A stretch of DNA of 64,000 bases, taken from Candidatus Eisenbacteria bacterium. Lineage in GTDB: Bacteria; Desulfobacterota; Binatia; DP-6. The stretch covers positions 1 through 64,000 of the forward strand of contig DATJZY010000118.1 of assembly GCA_035577985.1 (NCBI GenBank), read 5' to 3'. Made by a program: the position numbers and the translations under genes. The notes beneath the pieces are model-generated. The model was not told where the DNA came from. It saw only the letters and a program-made list of their open reading frames with translations, and searched no databases. Positions 53,449-62,515 of this stretch are shown here, one piece after another (within the stretch, counting starts at the first letter, position 1; each line of letters opens with the position of its first letter).

Positions 53449-55335
53449 GTGATCGCGCTCGACGCCGTCGACGTCAAAGTCGCGCCCCCGATCCGGCGGC
53501 CCGATCTGATCGGGCTCGAGCCGGACGGCAACTGGAGCCGCTGGTGGCAGGTGCTGATCGCCGCCGTGGGCCTGCTCGTCACGCTCCCCATCTCGCTCGC
53601 CGTCGCGCTCGCCACCAAGCTCACGAGCCGCGGCCCCGTCCTCTATCGCGGCACGCGGATCGGCCGGAACATGGAGCCCTTCGGCATCCTCAAGTTCCGC
53701 ACCCTGCTGGTCGACGCCGAGCAGCGGATCGGGGCGCGGCTGCTGACGCCGGGCGACCCGCTCTACACGCCGGTCGGACGGTTCTTGAAGCGCACGAAGC
53801 TCGACGAGATCCCCCAGCTCATCAACGTCGTCAAGGGCGACATGAATCTCGTCGGCCCGCGTCCGATCCGGCCCGTGTTCCTCGCCACCTCGATGCGCGA
53901 GATCGAGAACTACGCCGCGCGCTTCATCGTCCGTCCCGGCATGACGGGTCTGGCCCAGCTACGGGGCGGCTACTTCACGCACCCGCGCGACAAGCTCCGC
54001 TACGACGTCCTCTACATCCGCAACCGCAGCATGCGACTCGACGTGAAGCTGGTCCTCGGCACGTTCGTGAAACTGCTGAACCGCTGGCTGACGCTCGGGC
54101 TGCTGCTGGCGCTCGTCTTCCTGTCCGCGTCGTTCCTGCCCGCCCTGTTCCGCGGGCCGTTCCAGGTCGACCTCGGCGGCTTCCACGTCTCACCGTTCGA
54201 GGCCATCGGCGTGCTGCTGGTCGGCGCCGCGCTCGCCCGGCAGATGCCGGCGCACCGACTCTACCTCTACCGCACGCCGACCAACTGGCCGATGCTGGCG
54301 TTCGTCGTCTTCGCCGTCGCGACGGCGTTCGCGACCGGCGAGGTCGTGCCGCGTCTCCGCGACCTCGCGTACTTCACCGCGTCCGGCTTCCTCCTCTTCT
54401 TCCTGGTCGTCAGCGGCGACATGGACGCGGGCTTCGCGCGCCGCGCGACGCGCGTCGTGGCGCTCGCCGCCGTCGCGGTCGCGTGCGTCGGCATTCTCGA
54501 GCTCATGCTCGAGACGCAGGCGGGCGGCGATCGCATCCCGCGCATCGCCTCGACGCTCGGAAGCCCGGTCGTGCTGGCCGCGTATCTCGTCCTGGGGCTG
54601 CCGCTCGTGCTGGTGGAGCTCGTATGCGCCGAGCAGCGCGAGGAGCGCGACTTCTGGGTCGTGTGCACGACCCTGGTCGTGATCGGCGTCGTGCTGACGC
54701 AGACGCGCACGTCGCTGATCGCATTGTGGCTCGCGGCAGCCGTCTTCACGTGGCGGCTCTCGGGGCGGACGTTCCGGCTCGTGGTGGGATCGGCGCTGGC
54801 CTTCCTCAGCATGCTGGTGCTGGTGGGCGCGCTCGAGCTCTCGCCGTCCGATCTGCGCGCCGACTGGTCGCGCCGCGTCGGCGTGACGACGACGGCCATC
54901 GAGACCGATCTCTGGTCGTCGCGCGGCCTCATCGGCACGGAGCCCGGCAAGGGCGCTGCCAGCGTCGTCGCCGTGCCCGAGGGACCCGGCGGCGAGACGC
55001 ATCGCATGCGCAACGAGAACATGCACCTGACCCTGATGCTCCGGACGGGCCTCGTCGGCTGGGGGCTCATGATGTGGATCGTCGGCGCGGCGCTCGCGGG
55101 CATGTACCGCGGCATGTCGGCCGTGACCGACCGGCGCCTCGCCCTCACGCTGTGGGCGGCGTTCTCGTCGGCGGTCGGGTTCCTGGTGTCGATGAGCAAC
55201 TTCAACGCGTTCTACAACCCGACGATCCAGATCGTGTTCTGGGGTCTGCTCGGGCTCGGGACCGCGATCGCGACCCATGCCGGCGGGCGGCGCCCGAGCT
55301 TCAACGTCATCTACCGCTTCGGACAGGGCGAGTGA
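53449..55335 (+). CDS. Fusion of a phosphoglycosyltransferase and an O-antigen ligase/polymerase
   Basis: A 628-residue two-part protein. Residues 1 to about 215 are a monotopic phosphoglycosyltransferase (WcaJ/PglC family): one helix (LIAAVGLLVTLPISLAVALA), KFRTLLVDAE with the catalytic Asp-Glu pair (about 81-90), and GDMNLVGPRPIRP. Residues about 225-620 have some ten helices and a late loop RNENMHLTLMLRTGLVGWG resembling the ligase/polymerase motif. So one chain may both load the first sugar phosphate on the lipid and polymerise or ligate the product. No frameshift or internal start is obvious at the junction. Confidence 0.87.
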   Translation: MIALDAVDVKVAPPIRRPDLIGLEPDGNWSRWWQVLIAAVGLLVTLPISLAVALATKLTSRGPVLYRGTRIGRNMEPFGILKFRTLLVDAEQRIGARLLTPGDPLYTPVGRFLKRTKLDEIPQLINVVKGDMNLVGPRPIRPVFLATSMREIENYAARFIVRPGMTGLAQLRGGYFTHPRDKLRYDVLYIRNRSMRLDVKLVLGTFVKLLNRWLTLGLLLALVFLSASFLPALFRGPFQVDLGGFHVSPFEAIGVLLVGAALARQMPAHRLYLYRTPTNWPMLAFVVFAVATAFATGEVVPRLRDLAYFTASGFLLFFLVVSGDMDAGFARRATRVVALAAVAVACVGILELMLETQAGGDRIPRIASTLGSPVVLAAYLVLGLPLVLVELVCAEQREERDFWVVCTTLVVIGVVLTQTRTSLIALWLAAAVFTWRLSGRTFRLVVGSALAFLSMLVLVGALELSPSDLRADWSRRVGVTTTAIETDLWSSRGLIGTEPGKGAASVVAVPEGPGGETHRMRNENMHLTLMLRTGLVGWGLMMWIVGAALAGMYRGMSAVTDRRLALTLWAAFSSAVGFLVSMSNFNAFYNPTIQIVFWGLLGLGTAIATHAGGRRPSFNVIYRFGQGE

Positions 55336-55345
55336 TCGCGATCCC

Positions 55346-57322
55346 ATGACGTCGCGACTCACAGGGGCGGTGCGTGGCGTCGCGCTCGGCATGGTCGCGG
55401 GGCTCGTGTGGGCGGTGGTCGAGGCGGCGCTCGCCTGGTCGAGCGGCAGCTTCGTCGCCGGCGACGTGGCGATCCGGCTCCTGGCGCTCGACGTGCTCGT
55501 CGCGGCCGTCGCCGGTCTGGTGTGCGGCGCCGTCGCGCCTGCGGCGCGACGCCTCGCGGTCGCGCTCGTCCTGGTCGGGATCTACGGGCTCCTGCGGGTC
55601 TACGCGCCGCCCGGCTTCGGCGCCGAGGCCGGATACGTCGCGCTCTTCGCCGCCGTGGCCGCGCTCGCGCTGCGCCTGGTGCGCGACGACGTCGGGGCCA
55701 TCGGTTTCCTCCAGGTGACGGCGCTCGGCGCGCTCGGCGTCCTCTACGGCGACGCGTGGGCCAGCGAGCATCATGCCGCGGCGCTCCGGGGCGCGTGGCT
55801 GCCGCTCGTCGTCGCCGGGCTCGCGTGGCTCCCGATCGCAGTCGACGGGCTCGTCGCCATGGCGATCGGTCGGCGCGGCGTGCGGGCCGGGCTCGAGCTC
55901 GCGTGCGGGCTCGCGGCGCTGGTGGCGACGGCGCATCCGCTGTCGACCGCGCCGTTCGTCGAGGACGTCGTGACGGCCGTGCCGCCCGCCGCGGGCACGC
56001 CCGACGTGATCCTCGTGTCGCTCGATACGACGCGCGCCGATCACCTGTCGACGTACGGCTACGGGCGCGAGACGTCCCCCAACCTGACCGCGTTCGCGGG
56101 CGACGCGCTCCTGTTCACCCAGGCGCGGAGCCCGGCGGGATGGACGCTGCCCGGACACGCCTCCATGCTGACGGGGCTCTATCCGAGCCGGCACGGCGCC
56201 CAGCTCGCCGGCACCTGGCAGGAGGGCGAGTCGATCGACGGGCGGCGCAACGTCGCCTACCCGCTCGCCGCGGATCGCACGACGCTGGCCGAGGCGCTGC
56301 GCGATCACGGCTATCGGACGGCGGGTTTCGTCGCGAACTTCTCGTACCTCTACCGCGACTACGGCATCGCGCAGGGATTTGGACACTACGAGGACGCGCC
56401 GGGTCTCCTCCTCCGCGTGCACCCGCCGGTCATCCGGCTCGCCCGCGCGTTCTCGCCGAGCTTCTGTCTCAAGCCGTATCGCCACGCGCGCGACATCAAC
56501 GCGGCCGCCCTCGCGTGGCTGGACCAGGCGCCGGCCGGCCGGCCGGTCTTCATGTTCCTCAACTACATGGAGCCGCACCAGCCGTGGATGGCCGACGCGC
56601 CGTACGACCGCTGGGCGTGGGAGCAGCCGGGTGCGTCCGCGCTCGCGCAGCGCGACCTCTACACCCACGAGGTGCGCCGGTTCGCGCCGGACGAGCTCGG
56701 CTTCATCGTCGCCTCGTACGACGGGCAGCTCGCGGCCATGGACGCCGCTCTGGGCGAGCTGATGGCGGCGCTCAAGTCCCGCGGGCGATACGAGGACGCG
56801 CTCGTCATCGTGACCGCGGACCATGGCGAGCTCCTGGGCGAGCACGGCAGCGTCGGGCACATGGGGCGCATGCTCTACGAGCCCCTGGTGCACGTCCCGC
56901 TGGTCGTGAAGTTCCCGGGTGCGGGACGCGCGCGCGGCCGGGACGACACGGCGGTGCAGCTGGTCGACATCGTTCCGACCGCCGTCCAGGTGGCCGGGGC
57001 GCGTACCATCGCGGGCGTCCAGGGCCAGGCACTGCCCCACGTGACGCACGCCATCCTCGCCGAGGAGGGGATCAACCCCTTCCTCGTCTCGTCGTACGGC
57101 CCGACGTACGATCGCGCCGTCCGCGTCCTGTACGACGGCACGGACAAGCTCATCACGACCTCGCGCGGCGACCGCATGTTGTTTGATCTGGCGCGCGATC
57201 CGGAAGAAGCAGACAATCTGGCGGCACGAGAACCCGAGCGCACGGCCGAGCTCTCGCGTCGCATGGAGGCCGCCTTCGGCACGACCGTGGCGGCCGCCAC
57301 GACGGACAAGCAGGTGAACTGA
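55346..57322 (+). CDS. Membrane AlkP-superfamily (sulfatase-fold) transferase with threonine nucleophile
   Basis: A 658-residue protein. Five or six N-terminal helices (to about residue 215) precede a sulfatase-like domain: VILVSLDTTRADHLSTYGY, then GWTLPGHASMLTG where sulfatases have C/S-x-P-x-R, and VTADHGELLGEHG. The threonine (about 266) instead of cysteine or serine means no formylglycine. The helices-plus-domain layout is LtaS/phosphoethanolamine-transferase-like. I infer a phospho-group transferase or hydrolase acting on envelope glycans. ATG 55346 fits the first helix. Confidence 0.85.
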   Translation: MTSRLTGAVRGVALGMVAGLVWAVVEAALAWSSGSFVAGDVAIRLLALDVLVAAVAGLVCGAVAPAARRLAVALVLVGIYGLLRVYAPPGFGAEAGYVALFAAVAALALRLVRDDVGAIGFLQVTALGALGVLYGDAWASEHHAAALRGAWLPLVVAGLAWLPIAVDGLVAMAIGRRGVRAGLELACGLAALVATAHPLSTAPFVEDVVTAVPPAAGTPDVILVSLDTTRADHLSTYGYGRETSPNLTAFAGDALLFTQARSPAGWTLPGHASMLTGLYPSRHGAQLAGTWQEGESIDGRRNVAYPLAADRTTLAEALRDHGYRTAGFVANFSYLYRDYGIAQGFGHYEDAPGLLLRVHPPVIRLARAFSPSFCLKPYRHARDINAAALAWLDQAPAGRPVFMFLNYMEPHQPWMADAPYDRWAWEQPGASALAQRDLYTHEVRRFAPDELGFIVASYDGQLAAMDAALGELMAALKSRGRYEDALVIVTADHGELLGEHGSVGHMGRMLYEPLVHVPLVVKFPGAGRARGRDDTAVQLVDIVPTAVQVAGARTIAGVQGQALPHVTHAILAEEGINPFLVSSYGPTYDRAVRVLYDGTDKLITTSRGDRMLFDLARDPEEADNLAAREPERTAELSRRMEAAFGTTVAAATTDKQVN

Positions 57323-57323
57323 G

Positions 57324-58418
57324 ATGCGTCCGAACCCCGACCAGACCAAGGCATCGACCCAGGGACGCCCGAACCGCGTGACCTCGATGGCGCGCTGGCT
57401 CTCGCGCAAACGCGGCAGCGCGGCGGCGACCGCCCCCAAGGTCTCCGTCGTGATCCCGGTGTACAACGCCGAAACGACCCTGACCGAGTGCCTGACGCGG
57501 CTCTACGAGTCGCGCTTCCAGGACTTCGAGGCGATCGTGGTAGATGACGGCTCCACCGACCAGTCGTCGACGATTGCAGGAACCTTCCCGGTTCGGATCG
57601 TGCCCACGGCCGGCCGGGTCGGCCCCGCCGCGGCGCGCAACCTGGGCGCACGCATGGCGACGGGCGAGGTGCTCTTCTTCATCGATTCGGACGTCATGGT
57701 GCGCCCGGAGACCTTGCCGCTGCTGGCCGAGTCCTTCGAGGCGGGCGACGTCGACGGGCTGTGCGGAGTGCAGGCCGCGCAGATGCGGTACACGAACCTC
57801 GCCAGCCAGTACAAAAACCTCTGGATGCGCTGGACCTACTTGAGGCAGACTGGCGACGTGCCGCTTTTCTATACGACCGCAGCCGCCATCCGGCGGGAGG
57901 CCTTCCTGCGTGTGGGCGGCTTCGACCAGGGGTACGCCACTCCCAACGTCGAGGACACCGCGTTCGGCCAGAAGCTCGCCCGGCTCGGGGTCCGCGTCCG
58001 CGTGCATCCCGACCTCGAGGTCGAGCACGTGAAGCAATACAACCTCTGGAGCATGCTCCGCACCGACTTCATGCGCTCGGTGTCGCTGACGCGGCTCAAG
58101 CTCCGCCATCCGAGCGACCTCGCGCAGAACAACACCTCCGTTCCTTCGAGCTACGTCGCCAGCGTCCCGCTCGCGTGCCTCACGTTGCTCATCGCGCTCG
58201 TCGGGCTCGCCTTCCGGCTGCCCGGCACCGCGGCGCTCGCCGGCGCGGGCGTGGCCGGCGTCATGGGCCTCAACTGGGAGTTCCTGACCGCGATCCGCCG
58301 CGCCGACGGCTGGCTGCGCATGCTGGCGGCCGTGCCGGTGCTGTGGGCCGAGCTGCTGGTCGCCGGCGCCGGCACGGCCGCCGGGATGGCGTCGTACCCG
58401 TTCGGGCGGCGTTACTAG
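57324..58418 (+). CDS. Family 2 glycosyltransferase
   Basis: A 364-residue GT-A enzyme. The first 38 residues are basic and disordered. Then come VSVVIPVYNAETTLTECLTR, IVVDDGSTDQS and FFIDSDVMV (DxD), and GGFDQGYATPNVEDTAFGQK as the acceptor-side motif. Two C-terminal helices (VPLACLTLLIALVGLAFRL) anchor it to the membrane. It begins two bases after the preceding stop. Confidence 0.92.
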   Translation: MRPNPDQTKASTQGRPNRVTSMARWLSRKRGSAAATAPKVSVVIPVYNAETTLTECLTRLYESRFQDFEAIVVDDGSTDQSSTIAGTFPVRIVPTAGRVGPAAARNLGARMATGEVLFFIDSDVMVRPETLPLLAESFEAGDVDGLCGVQAAQMRYTNLASQYKNLWMRWTYLRQTGDVPLFYTTAAAIRREAFLRVGGFDQGYATPNVEDTAFGQKLARLGVRVRVHPDLEVEHVKQYNLWSMLRTDFMRSVSLTRLKLRHPSDLAQNNTSVPSSYVASVPLACLTLLIALVGLAFRLPGTAALAGAGVAGVMGLNWEFLTAIRRADGWLRMLAAVPVLWAELLVAGAGTAAGMASYPFGRRY

Positions 58419-58444
58419 GGTTCCGCACAAGGAGACGACCGTAC

Positions 58445-59668
58445 ATGGGCTACCTCGACTACCTGCAGCACGGCACGAAGCTGTTCCGCAAGAAGGGCCA
58501 GCTCCCCGTGTATCTCGTCTACTTCATCACCGACGCCTGCAACGCGAAGTGCAAGCACTGTCTGCTCGCCGACGGCGCGCATCCCGGATGGGAAGAGCCG
58601 TCGATGACGTACCGCAAGCAGGAGCTCTCGCTCGAGGAGATCGACAAGGTGAGCGCCAGCATGGGGAAGGGGAGTCTGATGTTCCTCCTGCCCACCGGCG
58701 GCGAGCCCTTCCTGCGCAAGGACATCGGCGAGATCGTCAAGATCTTCCACAAGAACACGGGCGTGCGGAACGTCGGCATCCCGACCAACGGCTCGACGAC
58801 GGCGCGCACCGTCTCGATCGTGAAGGACCTGGTCGAGTCGTGCCCGGACCTGGATCTCCACATCGACGTCTCGCTCGACGGCGTGGGCGAGCTGCACGAC
58901 GAGATCCGCGTCTTCCCCGGGCTCTTCAAGCGTTCGATCGAGACCTACAAGGCGCTGCGTGAGGTCGAGAAGCACCACAAGAACTTCAGCGTCCAAGTGG
59001 AGACGACGGTCTCCAAGCACAACGAAGACGTGCTGATCGAGAACTACGAGTGGTTCCGCAAGAACCTCGACGTCGACACGGTCTTCACGTTGCTCACGCG
59101 GGGCTCGCCGAAGGAGCCGCTCACGAAGTTCTTCGACGTGGAGAAGTACCAGGCGTACGCCGACCACATGGAGCGCGAATACAAGAGCGGGTCGCTCAGC
59201 GGCTACGACCACTTCCCGTTCGCGGACTTCATCAACGCGAAGCGCATCCTGCGACACAACTTGATCGCGAAGATCGTCCGCACGAACGAGTACCAGATCC
59301 CGTGCTACGCCGGGAACCTCGGGGGCGCGATGTTCGCCAACGGCGACATCTACCCGTGCGAGCTCCTGATCGACCGCAAGCTCGGCAACATCCGGGACGC
59401 CGGCTACGACTTCAAGAAGATCTGGTTCAGCAAGGAAGCCGAGGCGAGCCGGAAGTTCATCCGCGAATCGAAGTGCTTCTGCACGTACGAGTGCTTCCTC
59501 ACCATCAACATCCTGTTCAACCCCATGATGATGCCCGCGGTGCTGAAGGAGTGGTCGAGCCTCAAGATGCGGAAGCTGTGGCGGCGCCTGTCGGGAAAAC
59601 CCGCGCCCGCGTCCCTCGCGACCTGCGGCGCCAAATCCGCCACCTCGGCCGCCGCCGGCGCGGCCTGA
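58445..59668 (+). CDS. Radical SAM / SPASM-like protein
   Basis: A 407-residue radical SAM enzyme: CNAKCKHC (C32, C36, C39) binds the activating [4Fe-4S] cluster, followed by TGGEPFLRKDI. The C-terminal cysteines (IPCYAGNLGG, DIYPCELL, KCFCTYEC) form a SPASM or twitch-type auxiliary cluster site. AGGAG lies about ten bases before ATG 58445. The substrate is unknown. In this operon it could modify a sugar, a lipid carrier or a peptide. The small protein at 63453 is a speculative candidate. Confidence 0.9.
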   Translation: MGYLDYLQHGTKLFRKKGQLPVYLVYFITDACNAKCKHCLLADGAHPGWEEPSMTYRKQELSLEEIDKVSASMGKGSLMFLLPTGGEPFLRKDIGEIVKIFHKNTGVRNVGIPTNGSTTARTVSIVKDLVESCPDLDLHIDVSLDGVGELHDEIRVFPGLFKRSIETYKALREVEKHHKNFSVQVETTVSKHNEDVLIENYEWFRKNLDVDTVFTLLTRGSPKEPLTKFFDVEKYQAYADHMEREYKSGSLSGYDHFPFADFINAKRILRHNLIAKIVRTNEYQIPCYAGNLGGAMFANGDIYPCELLIDRKLGNIRDAGYDFKKIWFSKEAEASRKFIRESKCFCTYECFLTINILFNPMMMPAVLKEWSSLKMRKLWRRLSGKPAPASLATCGAKSATSAAAGAA

Positions 59669-59699
59669 CGTCGACGACGGCAGAGATCGGAGGCCTCCC

Positions 59700-60473
59700 A
59701 TGTTCCTCGGTAAGCGCATCTCGGTCGTGATTCCGTGCCACAACGAAGAAGAGGGCGTACGTGCGGTCATCGAGCAGATGCCGCCGGTGGTCGACGAGAT
59801 CCTGGTGGTCGACAACGCGTCGACCGACCGGACCTCCGAGGTCGCGCAGTCGCTCGGCGCGCGGGTCGTCTTCGAGGGGCGCAAGGGCTACGGCCGCGCC
59901 TACCGGACGGGCTTCGCGAAGGCGCGCGGCGACGTCATCGTCACGATGGACGGCGATGGGACGTACCCGCCGAACTCGATCCCGCTCCTCGTCCAGGTGC
60001 TGGTCACCGAGAAGCTCGACTTCATGACCGCGCGGCGTTGGCGCTCCAAGAGCGACAAGTCGAAGAGCCCGCTGCGCCTGCTCGGCAACGCCGTCCTCTC
60101 GAGCGCGACGATGGTGCTCTTCCGGCGCTTCCTGGTCGATTCCCAGTCGGGCATGTGGGTGTTCCGGCGCGATGCGCTGCCGCTCTTCCAGCCCGAGAGC
60201 GACACCATGGCGCTCTCGCAGGAAATCAAGATCCTCGCCTTCACGAACCCGAAGGTGCGCTGCCTGGAGATGCCGATCTACTACGGCGAGCGCGTGGGGG
60301 AGAGTAAGCTCAACCTGTGGAAGGACGGCTTCGGAAACCTGTTCCAGCTCTTCAAGCTGCGGATGACGCTCGGCCGCCGGCGGCGGGCGGGCGCGACCGT
60401 GACGCCGCTTCCGGCCGCCGACGACGCGGCGGTGGAGCAGCCGGAGAAGGTTCGGGCATCCCAGAGCAGCTGA
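59700..60473 (+). CDS. Family 2 glycosyltransferase, dolichyl-phosphate-mannose-synthase-like
   Basis: A 257-residue GT2: RISVVIPCHNEEEGVRAVIE, VVDNASTDRTSEVA, and the DGDGTYPPNSI metal motif, with SQSGMWVFRRDALPL. This pattern is typical of enzymes that charge polyprenyl phosphate with a sugar. No membrane helices are present and the tail is Pro/Ala-rich. A ribosome site is poorly defined. It lies 31 bp after the radical SAM gene. Confidence 0.92.
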   Translation: MFLGKRISVVIPCHNEEEGVRAVIEQMPPVVDEILVVDNASTDRTSEVAQSLGARVVFEGRKGYGRAYRTGFAKARGDVIVTMDGDGTYPPNSIPLLVQVLVTEKLDFMTARRWRSKSDKSKSPLRLLGNAVLSSATMVLFRRFLVDSQSGMWVFRRDALPLFQPESDTMALSQEIKILAFTNPKVRCLEMPIYYGERVGESKLNLWKDGFGNLFQLFKLRMTLGRRRRAGATVTPLPAADDAAVEQPEKVRASQSS

Positions 60474-60507
60474 CGCGGCGGGCGGCCTGGCGCCCGGGGA
60501 GCGACGC

Positions 60508-61059
60508 ATGATCGCGGGCGCCGCGTACGTCGTGCTGGTGCTGGCGCTCTTCGTCCGCTTCCGAGATCCGGCGGCGCCGGCGCCGCTCGGCGCGACGCCC
60601 GGGGTCGGAGAGCCGCTGCGGCTGGTCGCCGTCCATCATGCGATCTTCTACGCGCTCCTGCTCGTGGTGTGTCCGGTCGAGGCACTCCTCACCGGCGGCG
60701 CACCGGGCGGACGTCTCATGGGGGGGCTCTTGTTCGCGGCCGGCGTCGCCCTCTATCGCTGGGGGGTGGCGGCGCTCGGCGACGCGCTCTCGCCGCTGGT
60801 CGGCCCGCGGCCGGACGGCCGCCTCGTGACCGAGGGGCCGTACCGGCTGGTTCGCCATCCGATGTATCTGGGGCAGCTCCTGATCGCGTTCGGCGCCCCG
60901 CTGACCCTCGGCTGTCGCTACGCGCTCGCAGTGTCGTCTGCCGCGGCAATCGTGCTGGTCGTTCGCGTTCGATTGGAAGAGAATGCGCTCGCGCATGCGT
61001 ACCCCGAGTATCGACGGTACGCAGGACGCGCATGGCGGCTCATTCCCTTCGTGTTCTGA
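60508..61059 (+). CDS. Isoprenylcysteine-methyltransferase-family membrane methyltransferase
   Basis: A 183-residue protein with four or five helices and the ICMT/PEMT signature near the end: EGPYRLVRHPMYLGQ (SAM-binding), then LEENALAHAYPEYRRYAGR. Bacterial members methylate lipids or unknown small substrates. Those in polysaccharide clusters have no proven role. The start at ATG 60508 is preceded by GGGGAG. Confidence 0.88.
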   Translation: MIAGAAYVVLVLALFVRFRDPAAPAPLGATPGVGEPLRLVAVHHAIFYALLLVVCPVEALLTGGAPGGRLMGGLLFAAGVALYRWGVAALGDALSPLVGPRPDGRLVTEGPYRLVRHPMYLGQLLIAFGAPLTLGCRYALAVSSAAAIVLVVRVRLEENALAHAYPEYRRYAGRAWRLIPFVF

Positions 61060-61117
61060 CGCGTCGAAATTTGCGACCCCCCATGAACTCGGTTAGTCAA
61101 TCACGGTGGCGCTCGGC

Positions 61118-62506
61118 ATGACGTTCCCGAAGCTCCTCGTCATCGGGCTCGACTCGGCGGCGCCGGCCCTCGTGTTCGACCGCTGGCGGGACGAGCTGCC
61201 TACGCTGCGCGCGCTCCGGGAGCGAGGGGCCTGCGGCCGGCTCCTGTCGACCAATCCGCCCATCACCGTGCCGGCGTGGACGGCGATGATGGCGAGCCGC
61301 GATCCGGGCGAGCTCGGCTTCTACGGCTTCCGCAACCGCAAGGACCACTCGTACGACGGCTACGCGTTCGCGAACTCGGCGCTCGTCAAGTACCCGCGCC
61401 TGTGGGACTGGCTCGGGGCCGCGGGCAAGCACTGCGTCGTGCTCGGCGTGCCGCAGACCTACCCGCCGACGCCCATCAACGGCGAGATGGTGACCTGCTT
61501 TCTCACCCCGTCGACGAAGGCACAGTACACCCATCCGCCGGAGCTGAAGGCCGAGGTCGAGGCGGTGACGCACGGCTACGTGCTCGACGTCGACGACTTC
61601 CGGACGCCCGACAAGGAGCGCCTGCTCGCGCGCTGCTACGAGAAGACCGACAAGCACCTCTTGCTCGCCAAGCACCTCATGCGCACGCGGCCGTGGGACT
61701 TCTTCATGCTGGTCGAGATGGGTGTGGACCGGATGCACCACGGGTTCTGGAGCTACATGGACCCGGAGCACCACAAGTACGAGGCGGGCAATCCGTTCGA
61801 GAGCGCGATGCTCGACTACTACCGCCACGTCGATCGCCAGCTCGGAGAGATGCTCGCTCTCTGTCCGCCCGACACGCTCGTGCTCGTCGCCTCCGACCAC
61901 GGCGCGCGCCGGATGGACGGCGGCATCTGCTTCAACGAGTGGCTCATGCGCGAGGGCTACCTCACGCTCGCCGAGCCGGTCACCAAGCCGACGCCCATCG
62001 GCAAGGTGAAGATCGACTGGGCCAGGACGAAGGCGTGGGGCGACGGCGGGTACTACGGCCGCCTCTTCATGAACGTGCGGGGCCGCGAGCCGTCGGGGAC
62101 GATCGATCCCGCCGACTACGAGAAGGTGCGCTCGGACCTCGTCGCCGGCATCGAGGCGATCACGGACCCGCAGGGGCGGAAGATCGGCTCGAAGGCGTAT
62201 CGGCCCGAGGACCTCTACCGAAAGGTGAACGGCGTCGCGCCCGATCTGATCGTCTACTTCGGCAACCTCGGCTGGCGCTCGGTCGGCGCGGTGGGCATGG
62301 GCGGCATCCACACGTTCGAGAACGACACCGGCCCGGACGAGGCCAACCACGACTGGCAGGGGCTCTTCATCCTCACCACCAACGGCGCGCCCGCGCCGCT
62401 GCGCGGCGTGCAGGAGGGCGTGACGATCTACGACGTCGCCCCCACGCTGCTGCGCCTGCTCGGGCAGCCGATTCCGGACGGCCTCGCCGGCCGTTCCATC
62501 GTCTGA
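61118..62506 (+). CDS. AlkP-superfamily phosphodiesterase without tail
   Basis: A 462-residue type I phosphodiesterase-like enzyme: LLVIGLDSAAPALVFDRW (first metal Asp), the nucleophile T50 in PITVPAWTAMMAS, VEMGVDRMHHGFW, and ASDHGARRMDGGICFNEW. It is paralogous to the 46881 enzyme but about 100 residues shorter and ends at GLAGRSIV, without the LGYV tail. GTG 61106 is an alternative start. It is followed by a metal-chaperone-type GTPase and by the 43-residue protein that carries such a tail. Confidence 0.88.
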   Translation: MTFPKLLVIGLDSAAPALVFDRWRDELPTLRALRERGACGRLLSTNPPITVPAWTAMMASRDPGELGFYGFRNRKDHSYDGYAFANSALVKYPRLWDWLGAAGKHCVVLGVPQTYPPTPINGEMVTCFLTPSTKAQYTHPPELKAEVEAVTHGYVLDVDDFRTPDKERLLARCYEKTDKHLLLAKHLMRTRPWDFFMLVEMGVDRMHHGFWSYMDPEHHKYEAGNPFESAMLDYYRHVDRQLGEMLALCPPDTLVLVASDHGARRMDGGICFNEWLMREGYLTLAEPVTKPTPIGKVKIDWARTKAWGDGGYYGRLFMNVRGREPSGTIDPADYEKVRSDLVAGIEAITDPQGRKIGSKAYRPEDLYRKVNGVAPDLIVYFGNLGWRSVGAVGMGGIHTFENDTGPDEANHDWQGLFILTTNGAPAPLRGVQEGVTIYDVAPTLLRLLGQPIPDGLAGRSIV

Positions 62507-62515
62507 GGCGCCGCC

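Noticed and set aside
55346-57322. Annotation as a true sulfatase
   Set aside because: The cysteine or serine needed for formylglycine is absent at the active-site position (threonine instead), so sulfatase activity is not supported.
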